Source: Rhodoferax sp. (GTDB lineage Bacteria > Pseudomonadota > Gammaproteobacteria > Burkholderiales > Burkholderiaceae_C). From it: a DNA stretch of 64,000 nt. Numbering within the stretch: the stretch's first letter is position 1; each line of letters starts with the position of its first letter. The translations under genes and the position numbers were made by a program. The DNA lies in NCBI RefSeq assembly GCF_028714215.1, contig NZ_JAQTMS010000004.1, forward strand, positions 1 through 64,000, written 5' to 3'. The notes under the pieces were generated by a model. That model ran no database searches, had not been told where the DNA came from, and saw only the letters and a list, made by a program, of their open reading frames with translations. Positions 50,033-58,547 of the stretch are shown here, piece by piece.

Positions 50033-51376
50033 TCAGATTGTTGGGGTGGCCAGATAGGCCGCCACGTCACTCAACTGCGTGCCAGTTAATTTTCCAATGT
50101 ATTTCCCCATGCCGCCCCGATTGCCATTGATGGCCGCGAGGATGATGCCGGGCGAGTTGGCGCCATTGAGGACCAGGTTGGTGCTGGGCGGTGTGCCGTG
50201 GCAAGCTTGGCAGCCGTTGGCCGAGTAAAGCGCTTTGCCATTGAGTGCTGACGCCGTGGTTGGAGTCGGTGTGGGAGTGGGCGTGGGTGTAGGAGTAGGT
50301 GTTGGAGTTGGAGTTGGAGTTGGAGTTGGAGTGGGTGTAGGTGTAGGTGTAGGTGTAGGTGTAGGTGTAGGTGTAGGCGCGGGAGCGGCGGTATTGGGGG
50401 CGGCCAGATAGGCCGCCATGTCGGTCAGTTGCGCGCTGCTGAACAAGCCCTTGTAGGAAGTCATCCCGGCGACGTCATTGATGGCATTGCCAATGGCGGT
50501 GGGCCGGTTGGCGCCATTCAGGACATCTTTGCTGTGGGGCGGCGTGCCGTGGCAACTGCCGCAGCCATTGGCCGCATAAAGCGCCGCGCCGTTGCTGGCG
50601 GAGGCCCCCAGCATGGCGTTGGGGCCGGTCACGGCGCTGACATGGTCTTCTATTTCGGTTTCGCAGTCATGCGCCACATTCTCGCTGCCACTGGCGCAGG
50701 ACAGAGTTTCGATGTCGTCGGCAACTCTACCGATGGCACCCAGTTTGTCGAGCAGATCGGATTCGTTTTGGCTGGCCGAAGCTTGGGCGCCGACCACCAG
50801 TAAATGCGCCCGCTCGCCGGCTTTCTTGTGCTGGGCGCTGTTGCCGCGCTTGGCCACGAAGTTGTCGAAGGCGGAAACTTGGCTCGGGTCCAGGCCCAGT
50901 TGGCGCATCACATAGGAGTCGGCGGCTGCCACGCTGGTGCTGCTACCGGCCGCCTTGTCGGCGTTGATCTTGGCTTGCACCATGCTGGTCAGGGGGCTGA
51001 TGACGTCGAGCTTGCCGGCCGGGGCTTGCAGCGTGTAGCTGCTGGTGACGGCACCGGTATCGGCATCCGTGGCCAGGCCGGCCGTGACGTTGGCGACCAG
51101 TTTCGCGCTGGCCAGATCGGCGGTCGGGATGTCCAAGGTAACCTGGCCCATGCGGTCCGTGTGACCCTGGACTTCCGTCGGGTCGCAGACGCCGTTCTGG
51201 TTGCTGTCGACGCAGACCAGGGCGTTGGCTATCAGTCCGTCCATCACGGTGATCGATTTGGCAGTGCTGGGGACCGGCGTGCCTGCGCCGCTGCCGCCAC
51301 CGCCGCCGCAGGCGGTGAGTGCGACAACGGCGGCGGTCAGCAAGCTGAGCGTGAATGGGGAGGTGGCAAATTTCAT
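50033..51376 (-). CDS. Di-haem c-type cytochrome lipoprotein with Thr-Pro linker
   Basis: 447 residues. Lipoprotein signal ending LTAC (Cys23) then a GGGGGSG spacer. Residues about 40–130 look like an extracellular beta domain ([16 protein letters not shown] resembles a Ca2+-loop). Two small cytochrome domains carry CGSCH (about residue 270) and CQACH (about 388), each in YxANGCxxCHGTPP; between them is a Thr-Pro repeat of about twenty units. A membrane-anchored electron-transfer protein is likely, perhaps on the outer membrane. Neighbours do not reveal a partner. Confidence 0.85.
   Translation of the reverse strand: MKFATSPFTLSLLTAAVVALTACGGGGGSGAGTPVPSTAKSITVMDGLIANALVCVDSNQNGVCDPTEVQGHTDRMGQVTLDIPTADLASAKLVANVTAGLATDADTGAVTSSYTLQAPAGKLDVISPLTSMVQAKINADKAAGSSTSVAAADSYVMRQLGLDPSQVSAFDNFVAKRGNSAQHKKAGERAHLLVVGAQASASQNESDLLDKLGAIGRVADDIETLSCASGSENVAHDCETEIEDHVSAVTGPNAMLGASASNGAALYAANGCGSCHGTPPHSKDVLNGANRPTAIGNAINDVAGMTSYKGLFSSAQLTDMAAYLAAPNTAAPAPTPTPTPTPTPTPTPTPTPTPTPTPTPTPTPTPTPTPTPTTASALNGKALYSANGCQACHGTPPSTNLVLNGANSPGIILAAINGNRGGMGKYIGKLTGTQLSDVAAYLATPTI
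50257..50386. repeat. Hexanucleotide tandem repeat encoding (Thr-Pro)n
   Basis: About 130 bases of six-base units (plus strand GGAGTT and GGTGTA variants) inside the cytochrome gene. Runs of identical units (several GGAGTT, then several GGTGTA in a row) suggest recent slippage. Changes of whole units keep the frame and only alter linker length. Confidence 0.9.
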
Positions 51377-51426
51377 GGTGAAACTCCTTCAGGGTGAAAA
51401 GGGATGAGAAAGTTTTCAATCTCACA

Positions 51427-51451
51427 ATTTAGGGAAAGTTTCCCACTAAAT
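51427..51451. promoter_or_regulatory. Dyad in the divergent cytochrome / DUF6502 control region
   Basis: ATTTAGGGAAA-G-TTTCCCACTAAAT, an imperfect inverted repeat in an AT-richer 226-base gap between the divergent genes. A repressor or activator site is plausible; the binding factor is unknown. Confidence 0.35.
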
Positions 51452-51602
51452 TGGCTTGATTGATACTGAAAATGTGTAAGGCTTTGTTCCACGCCGGCGT
51501 CCTTGGGGGCTTTGTGGTTTAATAAATTCGGGAAAAAAGCCCTAAATTTATGAGTGGCAATGTGTTCGTGCACAATTCGCTCCTCGAAAGACGCACTGCT
51601 CC

Positions 51603-52535
51603 ATGACGACTCCGATACCCGCCACCGATCCAGCGCCAGCGCTTGACGCCGGCCTGCCGGAGCCGGCGTTGGCGGCGCAAGCCATCGCACTGGTGCTGCA
51701 ACCGCTGGCACGTTTGATGATCGATCACGGGCTGCAACTGCCCTCGCTGGTGGAGTTGCTGAAGAAGGCACTGGTGCAGGAAGCGATGACAGCTTATGGG
51801 CTGGCTGACAAAGGCAGCTCGGACACCCGCATTGCCTTGCTCACCGGGGTGCACCGCAAGGACGTGAGACGGCTGCGTGAGGCGCCGGTCAGCGCCGATC
51901 CGGCCAGCCCCATGGTGCCGGTGGCGGCCATGGTGGTGGCGCGCTGGATCAGTGAACCGCGCTATTTGAACGCCGACCAAACGGCCCGCGCCCTGGCCCG
52001 CACGCCCGGCCGCGGCAGTGCCGGCGAGCCCGACTTCACGACACTGGTGGCCGAGGTCAGCCGCGACGTCGGAGCCCGCGCGGTGTTCGACGAACTGGCG
52101 CGTTTGGGCGTGGTGGAACTGCAGGCCGACGGCTACGTCGCGCTCAAGTCAAGCGCTTTTGTGCCGCATGAGGGCTTGCGCGAATCGTTCCACTTTCTGG
52201 CCGCCAACGTCAGCGATCACCTGGCTACCGCGGTGCACAATCTGGCACCGCAGCGGCGCAGCCCGCTGATGCTGGACCAAAGCGCTTTTTCGCAGAATTT
52301 GTCAGCCGAGCAGGCGCAGCAGTTGCAGCAGCAGGCGCGTCGTCTGTGGGCCACCGTGCTGCAGCACTTCTTGCGCACGGCCACGGTCGCCGAGCAACGC
52401 AGCGAAACCGCCGCCGGGCCCAAGCATCGGGTTTGCTTTGGCGTCTACTTTCATGACGCCGTGCAGGCCGAGGCGCCACTGGCGGCGCCCGCCGGCCCGA
52501 AGGCGCGCAAGAGCAAAAGGAAAAAAGTTTTATGA
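51603..52535 (+). CDS. DUF6502-like protein, helix-turn-helix type
   Basis: 310 residues. LARLMIDHGLQLPSLVELLKKALVQEA followed by DTRIALLTGVHRKDVRRLRE resembles a DNA-binding helix-turn-helix pair, then a long helical region and a basic end GPKARKSKRKKVL. I recall this as DUF6502, often next to DUF5666 lipoproteins in betaproteobacteria, but the number is from memory. The stop overlaps the next start by 4 bases (ATGA), so the pair is coupled. It may regulate its neighbours. Confidence 0.65.
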   Translation: MTTPIPATDPAPALDAGLPEPALAAQAIALVLQPLARLMIDHGLQLPSLVELLKKALVQEAMTAYGLADKGSSDTRIALLTGVHRKDVRRLREAPVSADPASPMVPVAAMVVARWISEPRYLNADQTARALARTPGRGSAGEPDFTTLVAEVSRDVGARAVFDELARLGVVELQADGYVALKSSAFVPHEGLRESFHFLAANVSDHLATAVHNLAPQRRSPLMLDQSAFSQNLSAEQAQQLQQQARRLWATVLQHFLRTATVAEQRSETAAGPKHRVCFGVYFHDAVQAEAPLAAPAGPKARKSKRKKVL

Positions 52536-53695
52536 GTCAACCTGAAAACCTGGATACGCCGCTGACGCGGCGCAGTTGGCTGGTGTTGGCGGCGTCTGCC
52601 GTGACCGGCTGCGGTGGCGGCAGCGTGAGTATGGCGAGCCTGCCCGGCACGGGCGGCACGGGTCTGTTTGCGCAAGGCCCCATTTCGGGCTTTGGCAGCG
52701 TCATCCTCAACGGCATTCGCTTTGACGACACGGCAGCGACGGTGCAGCTTGACGGTCTGGCCGCCGGCTCCTCGGACCTGCGTCTGGGCATGGTGGCCAG
52801 CGTGCAGGGCCAGCGCGGCGCCGACGTCACGCTAGGCACGGCCAGCAGCATCGAGGTCTGGTCGATCGCGCAGGGGCAGGTGACCCAGGGCCAGGCGACG
52901 CCTGGCGCCAGCGGCCGGTTCAGCGTGGCCGGCATGACCGTGCTGACCGACCCGAACACAGTATTCGACGGCTTCAGCGCGACGGCGCCGCTGTCGGTGG
53001 GCCAGCGCGTTGCGGTGTGGGGCTTGCAGGCCGGTGCCGATGGCCGCAGCTGGAGTGCCACGCGGGTGGCGCTGGTGGCGGACAGCGCCGTGGTCAGCAG
53101 CGGCATGCTCAGCGTCGAAGATTCGCAGCGCACGCTCAACGGACTGCTGCTCACGGGGGCGCTGGCCGGCACTCTGGCGCAGGGCGCCCTGGTGCGGGTT
53201 CAGGGCACTTTATCCGCCAACGGCAGCAGCCTCGAGGTGCTGAGTGCCAAGCCGCTGAGCGGCTCTGGCGGCGCGTCACCCCAAGGCGATGCGGAAATTG
53301 AAGGCGTGATAACGACCGCGCCCTCAGCCAGCGGTTTTAGCCTGGGCACTATCGTGGTCGATGCCAGCCAGGCTGTTTACAGCCCGGCCAACGCACAGCT
53401 TTTCATCGGTGCGCGGGTCGAGGTGAACGGCACCTGGCGCTCCGGCGTGCTGCAAGCCACCAGCGTGGCACTGCAGGATGAGCAGGCCCAGCAAACGCTG
53501 GAGATCTCCGGTTCTGTGGAAACCTTCAGCAGTCTGAGCAACTTCACGGTCCGCGGACAGCGCTGCGACGCCTCTGGCCTGACCTCCTTTGGCCACGGCA
53601 CAGCGGCTGACCTGAAGGTGGGCGCCAAGGTCAAACTCAAGGGCAGCATGGCCGGTGAAGTGCTGCGGGTGACCGAGCTGGAATTTTCGGTCTGA
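52532..53695 (+). CDS. DUF5666-type repeat lipoprotein
   Basis: 387 residues. LTRRSWLVLAASAVTGC has both a twin-Arg start and a lipobox (Cys27), suggesting a folded lipoprotein exported by Tat. Four or more repeated beta units follow (GPISGFGSVILNGIRFDD…, GVITTAPSASGFSLGTIVVDAS, ISGSVETFSSLSNFTVRGQRCDASG), each ending in a G-A-x-V-x-V-x-G strand as in DUF5666. Function unknown; likely a surface-binding scaffold. The gene is coupled to the HTH-like gene before it. Confidence 0.7.
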   Translation: MSQPENLDTPLTRRSWLVLAASAVTGCGGGSVSMASLPGTGGTGLFAQGPISGFGSVILNGIRFDDTAATVQLDGLAAGSSDLRLGMVASVQGQRGADVTLGTASSIEVWSIAQGQVTQGQATPGASGRFSVAGMTVLTDPNTVFDGFSATAPLSVGQRVAVWGLQAGADGRSWSATRVALVADSAVVSSGMLSVEDSQRTLNGLLLTGALAGTLAQGALVRVQGTLSANGSSLEVLSAKPLSGSGGASPQGDAEIEGVITTAPSASGFSLGTIVVDASQAVYSPANAQLFIGARVEVNGTWRSGVLQATSVALQDEQAQQTLEISGSVETFSSLSNFTVRGQRCDASGLTSFGHGTAADLKVGAKVKLKGSMAGEVLRVTELEFSV

Positions 53696-53723
53696 TTTTC
53701 GGGGGCTGCCACTGTCCACTGTG

Positions 53724-53833
53724 CCTGGGCGGCGGGGGCGGGGCGGATGCCGGGGGCTCATGCGCTTCGCTTTTTAAAATCGCCCCCAACATCCGCCCCG
53801 CCTCCGCCTTGCGCTGTTGCTCGTCCAAGCCGA
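53724..53833. repeat. Dispersed hairpin repeat, copy 1
   Basis: 110-base unit. Arms of 27 bases (53731–53757 and 53782–53808) pair around a 24-base loop with an AT-rich centre (CTTTTTAAAAT). About 25 further bases on the right are shared with copy 2. Minus-strand RNA would pair with G-U wobbles at the GTT/GGC position. Confidence 0.85.
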
Positions 53834-54072
53834 TTGCTCCACGCACACCTCATTGAAAAATATCTGGAAATGACGTAGATCAATTAGATGTGGTATTGTC
53901 CCGGCGCCTGAAAGTTAAACGGCGTCCGGGCTCCGCCGTGCTGGAAATCGCCTTAAACAGCGACCTTCCGAATATTTTCGTTTCGAAACATTCAATCATT
54001 TAAACACCCGCGACGAGCGGACTGGCGGCCGACGTGTCGCCAGGTAAAAAGGAAAGCTTTAAAGGATCCACG
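53834..54072. promoter_or_regulatory. Control region of the small lipoprotein gene
   Basis: AT-richer 239 bases with no gene. ATGACGTAGATCAA (53870–53883) is one base off a TTGA-N6-TCAA dyad but lacks a -10-like hexamer at the 21-base spacing seen elsewhere. Several weak -10-like sequences occur (for example TATTGT at 53894). No single promoter can be fixed. Confidence 0.3.
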
Positions 54073-54651
54073 ATGAAGAATACAAACATCAAATGGGGCG
54101 CTGGCGTTGCCGCGGCTATTTCGACGGCACTGCTGGTGGTGGCCTGCGGCGGTACGGTCGCGCCCCCTGTCGTAGCCAATGATGTAACGGCGCCGGTCAC
54201 CAGCGCCACGGTTGCGGCACTATCGACAAATGCTACGCCGATGGCGTTCCCGACTGGGGTGCCGGAATTCGGCACCACTGCGCCCACGACGCTGGTGCTC
54301 TCGGGCACTTCCGCAACACCCGATTTCAGCATTGCATCCGGCGGCAATACGGCAACCGGCGTCACCACCTTCGGCTCCTGTCACTTCACCATCCGGACCT
54401 CCTCCTTCCCGGCCGGGTCGCCGCTGGCGGTGGGTCAGGTCATTGTGATCGACCCGTGCAACTTGGTGGTCAACACCAGCGGTGCACCGGCCAGCGGCTC
54501 TGCGAGTACGCGCAGCGTGACGCTCAGACTAGGCAATATCGCCTCCACTGGCTCGCCGGTTCCGGTCACCATCAACAGCAACGGCGTGGTTCAGATCTAC
54601 GGCGTGCCGGTCGGTACCGGCACCTTGACCGAGGTGACCGGAGCCCGGTAA
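54073..54651 (+). CDS. Small lipoprotein of unknown function
   Basis: 192 residues from ATG 54073, with AAAGGA six bases upstream; an in-frame ATG 13 codons earlier would precede the signal. Signal MKNTNIKWGAGVAAAISTAL then LVVAC (lipobox, Cys25). The mature part is Thr/Ser/Gly/Val-rich beta sequence with two Cys (GSCHFTI, DPCNLVV) that may form a disulphide, and a C-terminal VTINSNGVVQIYGVPV. Not recognised. It lies between two copies of the hairpin repeat. Confidence 0.65.
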   Translation: MKNTNIKWGAGVAAAISTALLVVACGGTVAPPVVANDVTAPVTSATVAALSTNATPMAFPTGVPEFGTTAPTTLVLSGTSATPDFSIASGGNTATGVTTFGSCHFTIRTSSFPAGSPLAVGQVIVIDPCNLVVNTSGAPASGSASTRSVTLRLGNIASTGSPVPVTINSNGVVQIYGVPVGTGTLTEVTGAR

Positions 54652-54710
54652 TGAACCGGTCCCATTGTGGCTGAGCTTGTGTGAGGCGCCGTACCGGCGT
54701 CTCGCCACAA

Positions 54711-54820
54711 CCTGGGCGGCGGGGGCGGGGCGGATGCCGGGGGCTCATACGCTTCGCTTTTTAAAATCGCCCCCAACATCCGCCCCACCCCCGCCTTGCG
54801 CTGTTGGTCGTCCACGCCGA
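54711..54820. repeat. Dispersed hairpin repeat, copy 2
   Basis: Same orientation as copy 1 and nearly identical over 110 bases. Arms 54718–54744 and 54769–54795, loop 54745–54768. The right arm has A where copy 1 has G, which turns one minus-strand base pair into G-U without breaking the stem. Confidence 0.85.
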
Positions 54821-54930
54821 CGGGAGTCAGAGCAGAACAACGCCGGCGGTGGCGGTCATGACCTGGAGTTGAGGCGACCTGAGCGGCTTTTCGAGCAGGT
54901 CGCCTCGAACGCAGGGTAGGCTGCACTCGA

Positions 54931-55377
54931 CTACTTTCGACGACGGAAGTGCGAAGCCGCGCCGTAGGACAATAGCGCCAAAAGGGCTGATAAAGCCGCA
55001 CCCTGAGCGCTTGCGAAGTCCTGTTTTGCGATGGCAACTGCAATGAAGGCCAGCGTGAGAACTCCGAAAAACACGAAGCACGTTAGCCAAACAGTGGGGC
55101 TTGCTATTGAACCGACGGCGTTGGGCCTGGAGCGCAGCAGGCGATACCCAACGGACGCAAAGAAGTAGAACAGAACCGCAGAGACAGGAAGTAGGACCCA
55201 CAGGCCCAGCAGATTAGCCTTCCCGCGAACGATGGGCGCAAAGAAGATGAACAAGCCAAAAGCACCAAGGGAGGTTGCGACAAGTACCGAAACCCCGCCG
55301 ATGGCCTTCTCCATATAGCGCGGCACCGTGGCCAGCAAGGTGTCTTGAAGTTGGGTTGGATTGTTGCGGTGAGCCAC
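54931..55377 (-). CDS. Hypothetical membrane protein, four segments
   Basis: 148 residues; four hydrophobic segments (about 28–50, 58–78, 95–117, 125–140) and a basic C-terminus SHFRRRK. AGGAC sits six bases before the ATG. Base composition is lower in GC than the flanking genes, which may mean transfer. No family recognised. The next gene upstream on the same strand is 29 bases away. Confidence 0.55.
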   Translation of the reverse strand: MAHRNNPTQLQDTLLATVPRYMEKAIGGVSVLVATSLGAFGLFIFFAPIVRGKANLLGLWVLLPVSAVLFYFFASVGYRLLRSRPNAVGSIASPTVWLTCFVFFGVLTLAFIAVAIAKQDFASAQGAALSALLALLSYGAASHFRRRK

Positions 55378-55406
55378 TGTGTGTCCTGTGCGGCTTAACG
55401 AATGAG

Positions 55407-55733
55407 TTAGAGCTCATTGCGTTGAGTCCTCTTTGTTTCGTAGTCGTTGACTTCCTCATTGAATCGACCTACTTCCACAACCTGCTTGTAGAGTAAGTCA
55501 GTCTCCAATTCCAACGAGAGTAGATGTTGTTCGATTTCGAAAAGTTCTTGGAGTGACCGATCTTTCGAAAGCACAAGGCTTGGAATGCTTTCTTCGGCGA
55601 AAGCATTCACCTTGGCTAAGAACTCAGCACAATCGTCGACGCGAACCTTGTGGAGAATACGGTACTGATAAATGCTAAACGCAAAGCTTCCAAGCGAAAT
55701 AATCAGGGCAACAATGGCGATGACGGTGGTCAT
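55407..55733 (-). CDS. Hypothetical single-span membrane protein with coiled coil
   Basis: 108 residues from ATG 55733 (MTTVIAIVALIISLGSFAFSIYQYRILHK); the frame is open to 55877 but that part looks non-coding. One N-terminal membrane helix, then Leu/Glu-rich helices (SLQELFEIEQHLLSLELETDLLYKQVVEVG) likely to form a coiled coil. Lower GC than neighbours, like the gene after it; the two may form a small operon. Function unknown. Confidence 0.5.
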   Translation of the reverse strand: MTTVIAIVALIISLGSFAFSIYQYRILHKVRVDDCAEFLAKVNAFAEESIPSLVLSKDRSLQELFEIEQHLLSLELETDLLYKQVVEVGRFNEEVNDYETKRTQRNEL

Positions 55734-56073
55734 GGAGTGAGCTCTAACGTAATGGAGCCGAGCGTCTATCTTGGCATTCCCAAGCCAGACGACGGGACAT
55801 CCTGGAATGCCGTCTGCGGACGGCGTTGACCAGCAACGCGGCAAGGCGCACGGGAGCCCGGGTTGCGTCAATTGCACTGGATATTGAAGTCATTTCCGTC
55901 CCCTTGAACCGTGTCGCCTATCCTGGCGAAATTCTGTCAACGCCGGGCTCGCTGTTCCCGACGCTTCATGTTGCCGGACTATAGCCCATCAGACCGCGCC
56001 CTTGATGTGGCTCCCGCTGCAAAGCTGACGCTGTGCGAGTCCGGATGAATCGCTTTTGTGGCGCTACAACTTG
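55734..56073. other. Intergenic stretch without recognised gene
   Basis: 340 bases ending at hairpin repeat copy 3. No coding frame with a ribosome site, no RNA gene and no terminator are supported. Confidence 0.4.
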
Positions 56074-56163
56074 CTCCGGGGTGCGGGCGGGGCGGATGTT
56101 GGGGGCGATTTTAAAAAGCGAAGCGTATGAGCCCCCGGCGTCCGCCCCGCCCGCACCCCGGAG
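56074..56163. repeat. Dispersed hairpin repeat, copy 3 (inverted)
   Basis: Opposite orientation to copies 1 and 2. Arms of 33 bases (56074–56106 and 56131–56163) with every position Watson-Crick or G-U in plus-strand RNA, around the same 24-base loop. The outer arm ends (CTCCGGGGTGC) differ from the other copies, yet still pair with each other. Confidence 0.85.
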
Positions 56164-56204
56164 CGGCTGGTTCACGACAAGACCCGCCGTGCGCAATCAA
56201 GGGC

Positions 56205-57260
56205 TCAAGGGCGCGAACGCAGGCGGGCCGCCGCTTCGCGCAGGCAGGCGGCCGTGGTATCCCAGCCCAGGCAGGCATCGGTGATGGAGACGCCATAACG
56301 CAAGTCCTGCGGGCGGCCCAGTTTCTGATTGCCTTCGAACAGGTTGGACTCCAGCATCACGCCCTTGATCGATTGGTTGCCATCGGCAATTTGATGCACC
56401 ACGTCTTTGAGCACCAGCGTTTGCAGGGCGTGATTCTTGCGTGAATTGGCGTGGCTGCAATCGACCACGATGTTGACCGGCAGTTGGGCCGCGCTGAGTG
56501 CCGCCTCGGCCTCGGCGACCGCTACCGAGTCGTAATTGGGCACCGTGCCGCCGCGCAGAATCAGATGCCCGAAGGCATTGCCCCGGGTTTGCGTGACGGC
56601 CACCTGGCCGTCGCCGTTGATGCCCAGAAACGCATGCGGCTGGGCCGCCGAGAGCATGGCGTTCATGGCCACTTCCAGATTGCCGTCGGTGCTGTTCTTG
56701 AAGCCGACCGGGCTCGACAAGCCGCTGGCCAGTTCCCGGTGCGTCTGGCTTTCGGTGGTGCGCGCGCCAATCGCGCTCCAGGCAATCAGGTCGCCCAGGT
56801 ACTGCGGCGTGATCGGGTCCAGCGCCTCGGTGCCGCAGGGCAGCCCCAGGTCGTTCAGGTCCACCAGCAGACGGCGCGCCACATGCAGGCCTTCGTCGAT
56901 GCGGAACGAATCGTCCATGCGCGGGTCATTGATCAAGCCCTTCCAGCCGACGGTGGTGCGCGGCTTTTCAAAATAGACCCGCATCACGATGAAAAGCTGG
57001 TCCGCCACTTCGTCCGCCAGCGCCTTCAAATGCTGGGCGTATTCGAGCGCCGCCGTGGTGTCGTGGATGGAGCAGGGCCCGACCACCACAAACAGGCGCC
57101 GGTCGCGCCCGCTCAGGATCTCGGCCAGCGCGCGGCGTGCCGCGCCCACCGTCCGGGTCGCCCGCGCACTGGCCGGGATGTCTTCGTGCAACTGGCTCGG
57201 TGGCAACAGTGTGTGTTGCGAAACGATGTTCAGGTTTTCAAGGGCGGTCGGGAAAGTCAT
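56205..57260 (-). CDS. aroG: 3-Deoxy-7-phosphoheptulonate synthase (DAHP synthase, type I)
   Basis: First step of the shikimate pathway. 351 residues from ATG 57260 (MTFPTALENLNIVSQHTLLPP). Type I signatures: LFVVVGPCSIHDTTAALEYA, MRVYFEKPRTTVGWKGLINDP, GFKNSTDGNLEVA, LRGGTVPNYD, VDCSHANSRK and GVMLESNLFEGNQ. Feedback specificity (Phe or Tyr) cannot be told. It follows glcF by 41 bases. Confidence 0.95.
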   Translation of the reverse strand: MTFPTALENLNIVSQHTLLPPSQLHEDIPASARATRTVGAARRALAEILSGRDRRLFVVVGPCSIHDTTAALEYAQHLKALADEVADQLFIVMRVYFEKPRTTVGWKGLINDPRMDDSFRIDEGLHVARRLLVDLNDLGLPCGTEALDPITPQYLGDLIAWSAIGARTTESQTHRELASGLSSPVGFKNSTDGNLEVAMNAMLSAAQPHAFLGINGDGQVAVTQTRGNAFGHLILRGGTVPNYDSVAVAEAEAALSAAQLPVNIVVDCSHANSRKNHALQTLVLKDVVHQIADGNQSIKGVMLESNLFEGNQKLGRPQDLRYGVSITDACLGWDTTAACLREAAARLRSRP

Positions 57261-57301
57261 GGCGGTGGCAAGTCTGGAAATGGGCGGACGCAGAGCGCGC
57301 C

Positions 57302-58540
57302 TCAAGGTGATTTTAGGAGTGCTTCATCCAGCACCTCGATCCAGTGCCGCACCGGCGTGCTGGTGCCGCTTTGCAGATGGGTGATGCAACCCATGTTGGC
57401 GGAGACTATCAGGGCTGGTTTTTCCGCGCCAAAAGTGCTGTTCAGGTGGCCCAGCTTGCGGTCGCGCAGTTGGTAAGCCAGCTCCGGGTTGAGCACCGAG
57501 TAAGTGCCGGCCGAGCCGCAGCACAGGTGCGACTCGGCACCCGTCACCTTGATCTGGAAGCCCAGCTCGCCCAGGTGCTGCTCGACCGCGCCGCGCAATT
57601 GCTGGCCGTGTTGCAGCGAGCAGGGCGGGTGAAACACAATCGGCCCGGCGGGCGGGCGGACCTTGCCGCGCAGTGCGGCACCGAGTTGGGGCAGCCATTG
57701 ACTCAGGTCTTGCGTCAGTTCGCTGACGCGCCGGGCCTTCGCCGCATACAGCGGGTCGTCCTGCAGCAGGTGGCCGTATTCCTTGACGGTGACGCCGCAG
57801 CCGGAGGCGTTCATGATGATCGCCTCCACGCCTGGCAGCAGCGGCCACCAGGCATCGATGTTGGCGCGCATCTGGGCCTTGCCGCCCTCCTGGTCGTTCA
57901 GATGGAACTTGACCGCGCCGCAGCAACCGGCATCCGGTGCGATCAGGGTCTGGACGCCCATCGCATCCAGCACGCGGGCGGTTGCGCGGTTGATGTTGGG
58001 GCTCATGGCCGGCTGCACGCAACCGGCCAGCAGCAACACTTTGCGCGCGTGCTGGGCGGTCGGCCAGGCGCCGGCGGCTTGCGGCGCCGGCACCTTGTTT
58101 TTCAGGGCCTGCGGCAGCAGCGGGCGCACCCGTTGGCCCAGTTTCATGGCCGGGCCGAACAGGGGCGAAGTCAGGCCTTCCTTGAGGACCCAGCGCAGGG
58201 CGCGCTCGGCCGGCGGGCGCGCCACCTTGGCCTCCACCAGCTTGCGCCCGATGTCCAGCAGATGCCCGTAGGCGACGCCCGACGGGCAGGTGCTTTCGCA
58301 ACTGCGGCAGGTCAGGCAGCGGTCCAGGTGGGCCTGCGTCTTGCGGGTCGGGGCGTTGCCCTCCAGCACCTGCTTGATCAGGTAAATGCGGCCGCGCGGT
58401 CCATCCAGTTCATCCCCCAGCAATTGGTAAGTGGGGCAGGTCGCGGTGCAAAAACCGCAGTGCACGCACTTGCGCAGAATGGCCGCCGCCGCGCTGGCGT
58501 CGGCGTTGTCCTGGTATTCAGGGGCGAGATGGGTATGCAT
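57302..58540 (-). CDS. glcF: Glycolate oxidase iron-sulphur subunit
   Basis: 412 residues. Two 4Fe-4S ferredoxin motifs (CVHCGFCTATCP near 26 and CLTCRSCESTCP near 75), then two Cys-rich CCG domains (AGCVQPAMSP…DAGCCGAVKFH and HPPCSLQHGQ…HLCCGSAGTY). Passes electrons from the flavin subunits to the quinone pool. Separated from glcE by 91 bases holding a paired palindrome. Confidence 0.95.
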   Translation of the reverse strand: MHTHLAPEYQDNADASAAAAILRKCVHCGFCTATCPTYQLLGDELDGPRGRIYLIKQVLEGNAPTRKTQAHLDRCLTCRSCESTCPSGVAYGHLLDIGRKLVEAKVARPPAERALRWVLKEGLTSPLFGPAMKLGQRVRPLLPQALKNKVPAPQAAGAWPTAQHARKVLLLAGCVQPAMSPNINRATARVLDAMGVQTLIAPDAGCCGAVKFHLNDQEGGKAQMRANIDAWWPLLPGVEAIIMNASGCGVTVKEYGHLLQDDPLYAAKARRVSELTQDLSQWLPQLGAALRGKVRPPAGPIVFHPPCSLQHGQQLRGAVEQHLGELGFQIKVTGAESHLCCGSAGTYSVLNPELAYQLRDRKLGHLNSTFGAEKPALIVSANMGCITHLQSGTSTPVRHWIEVLDEALLKSP

Positions 58541-58547
58541 ATCAATA

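Noticed and set aside
50257..50386. Possible CRISPR or minisatellite outside coding sequence
   Set aside because: The repeat is inside an open frame, units are six bases and there are no spacers; it encodes Thr-Pro.
53637..53846. Frames in all repeat copies encoding a common LGAILKSEA-like peptide
   Set aside because: The shared peptide is explained by the shared repeat DNA; the frames have different, unrelated ends and no ribosome sites.
53870..53883. Fourth FNR-like dyad (ATGACGTAGATCAA)
   Set aside because: One core base wrong and no -10-like hexamer 21 bases downstream, unlike the three accepted sites.
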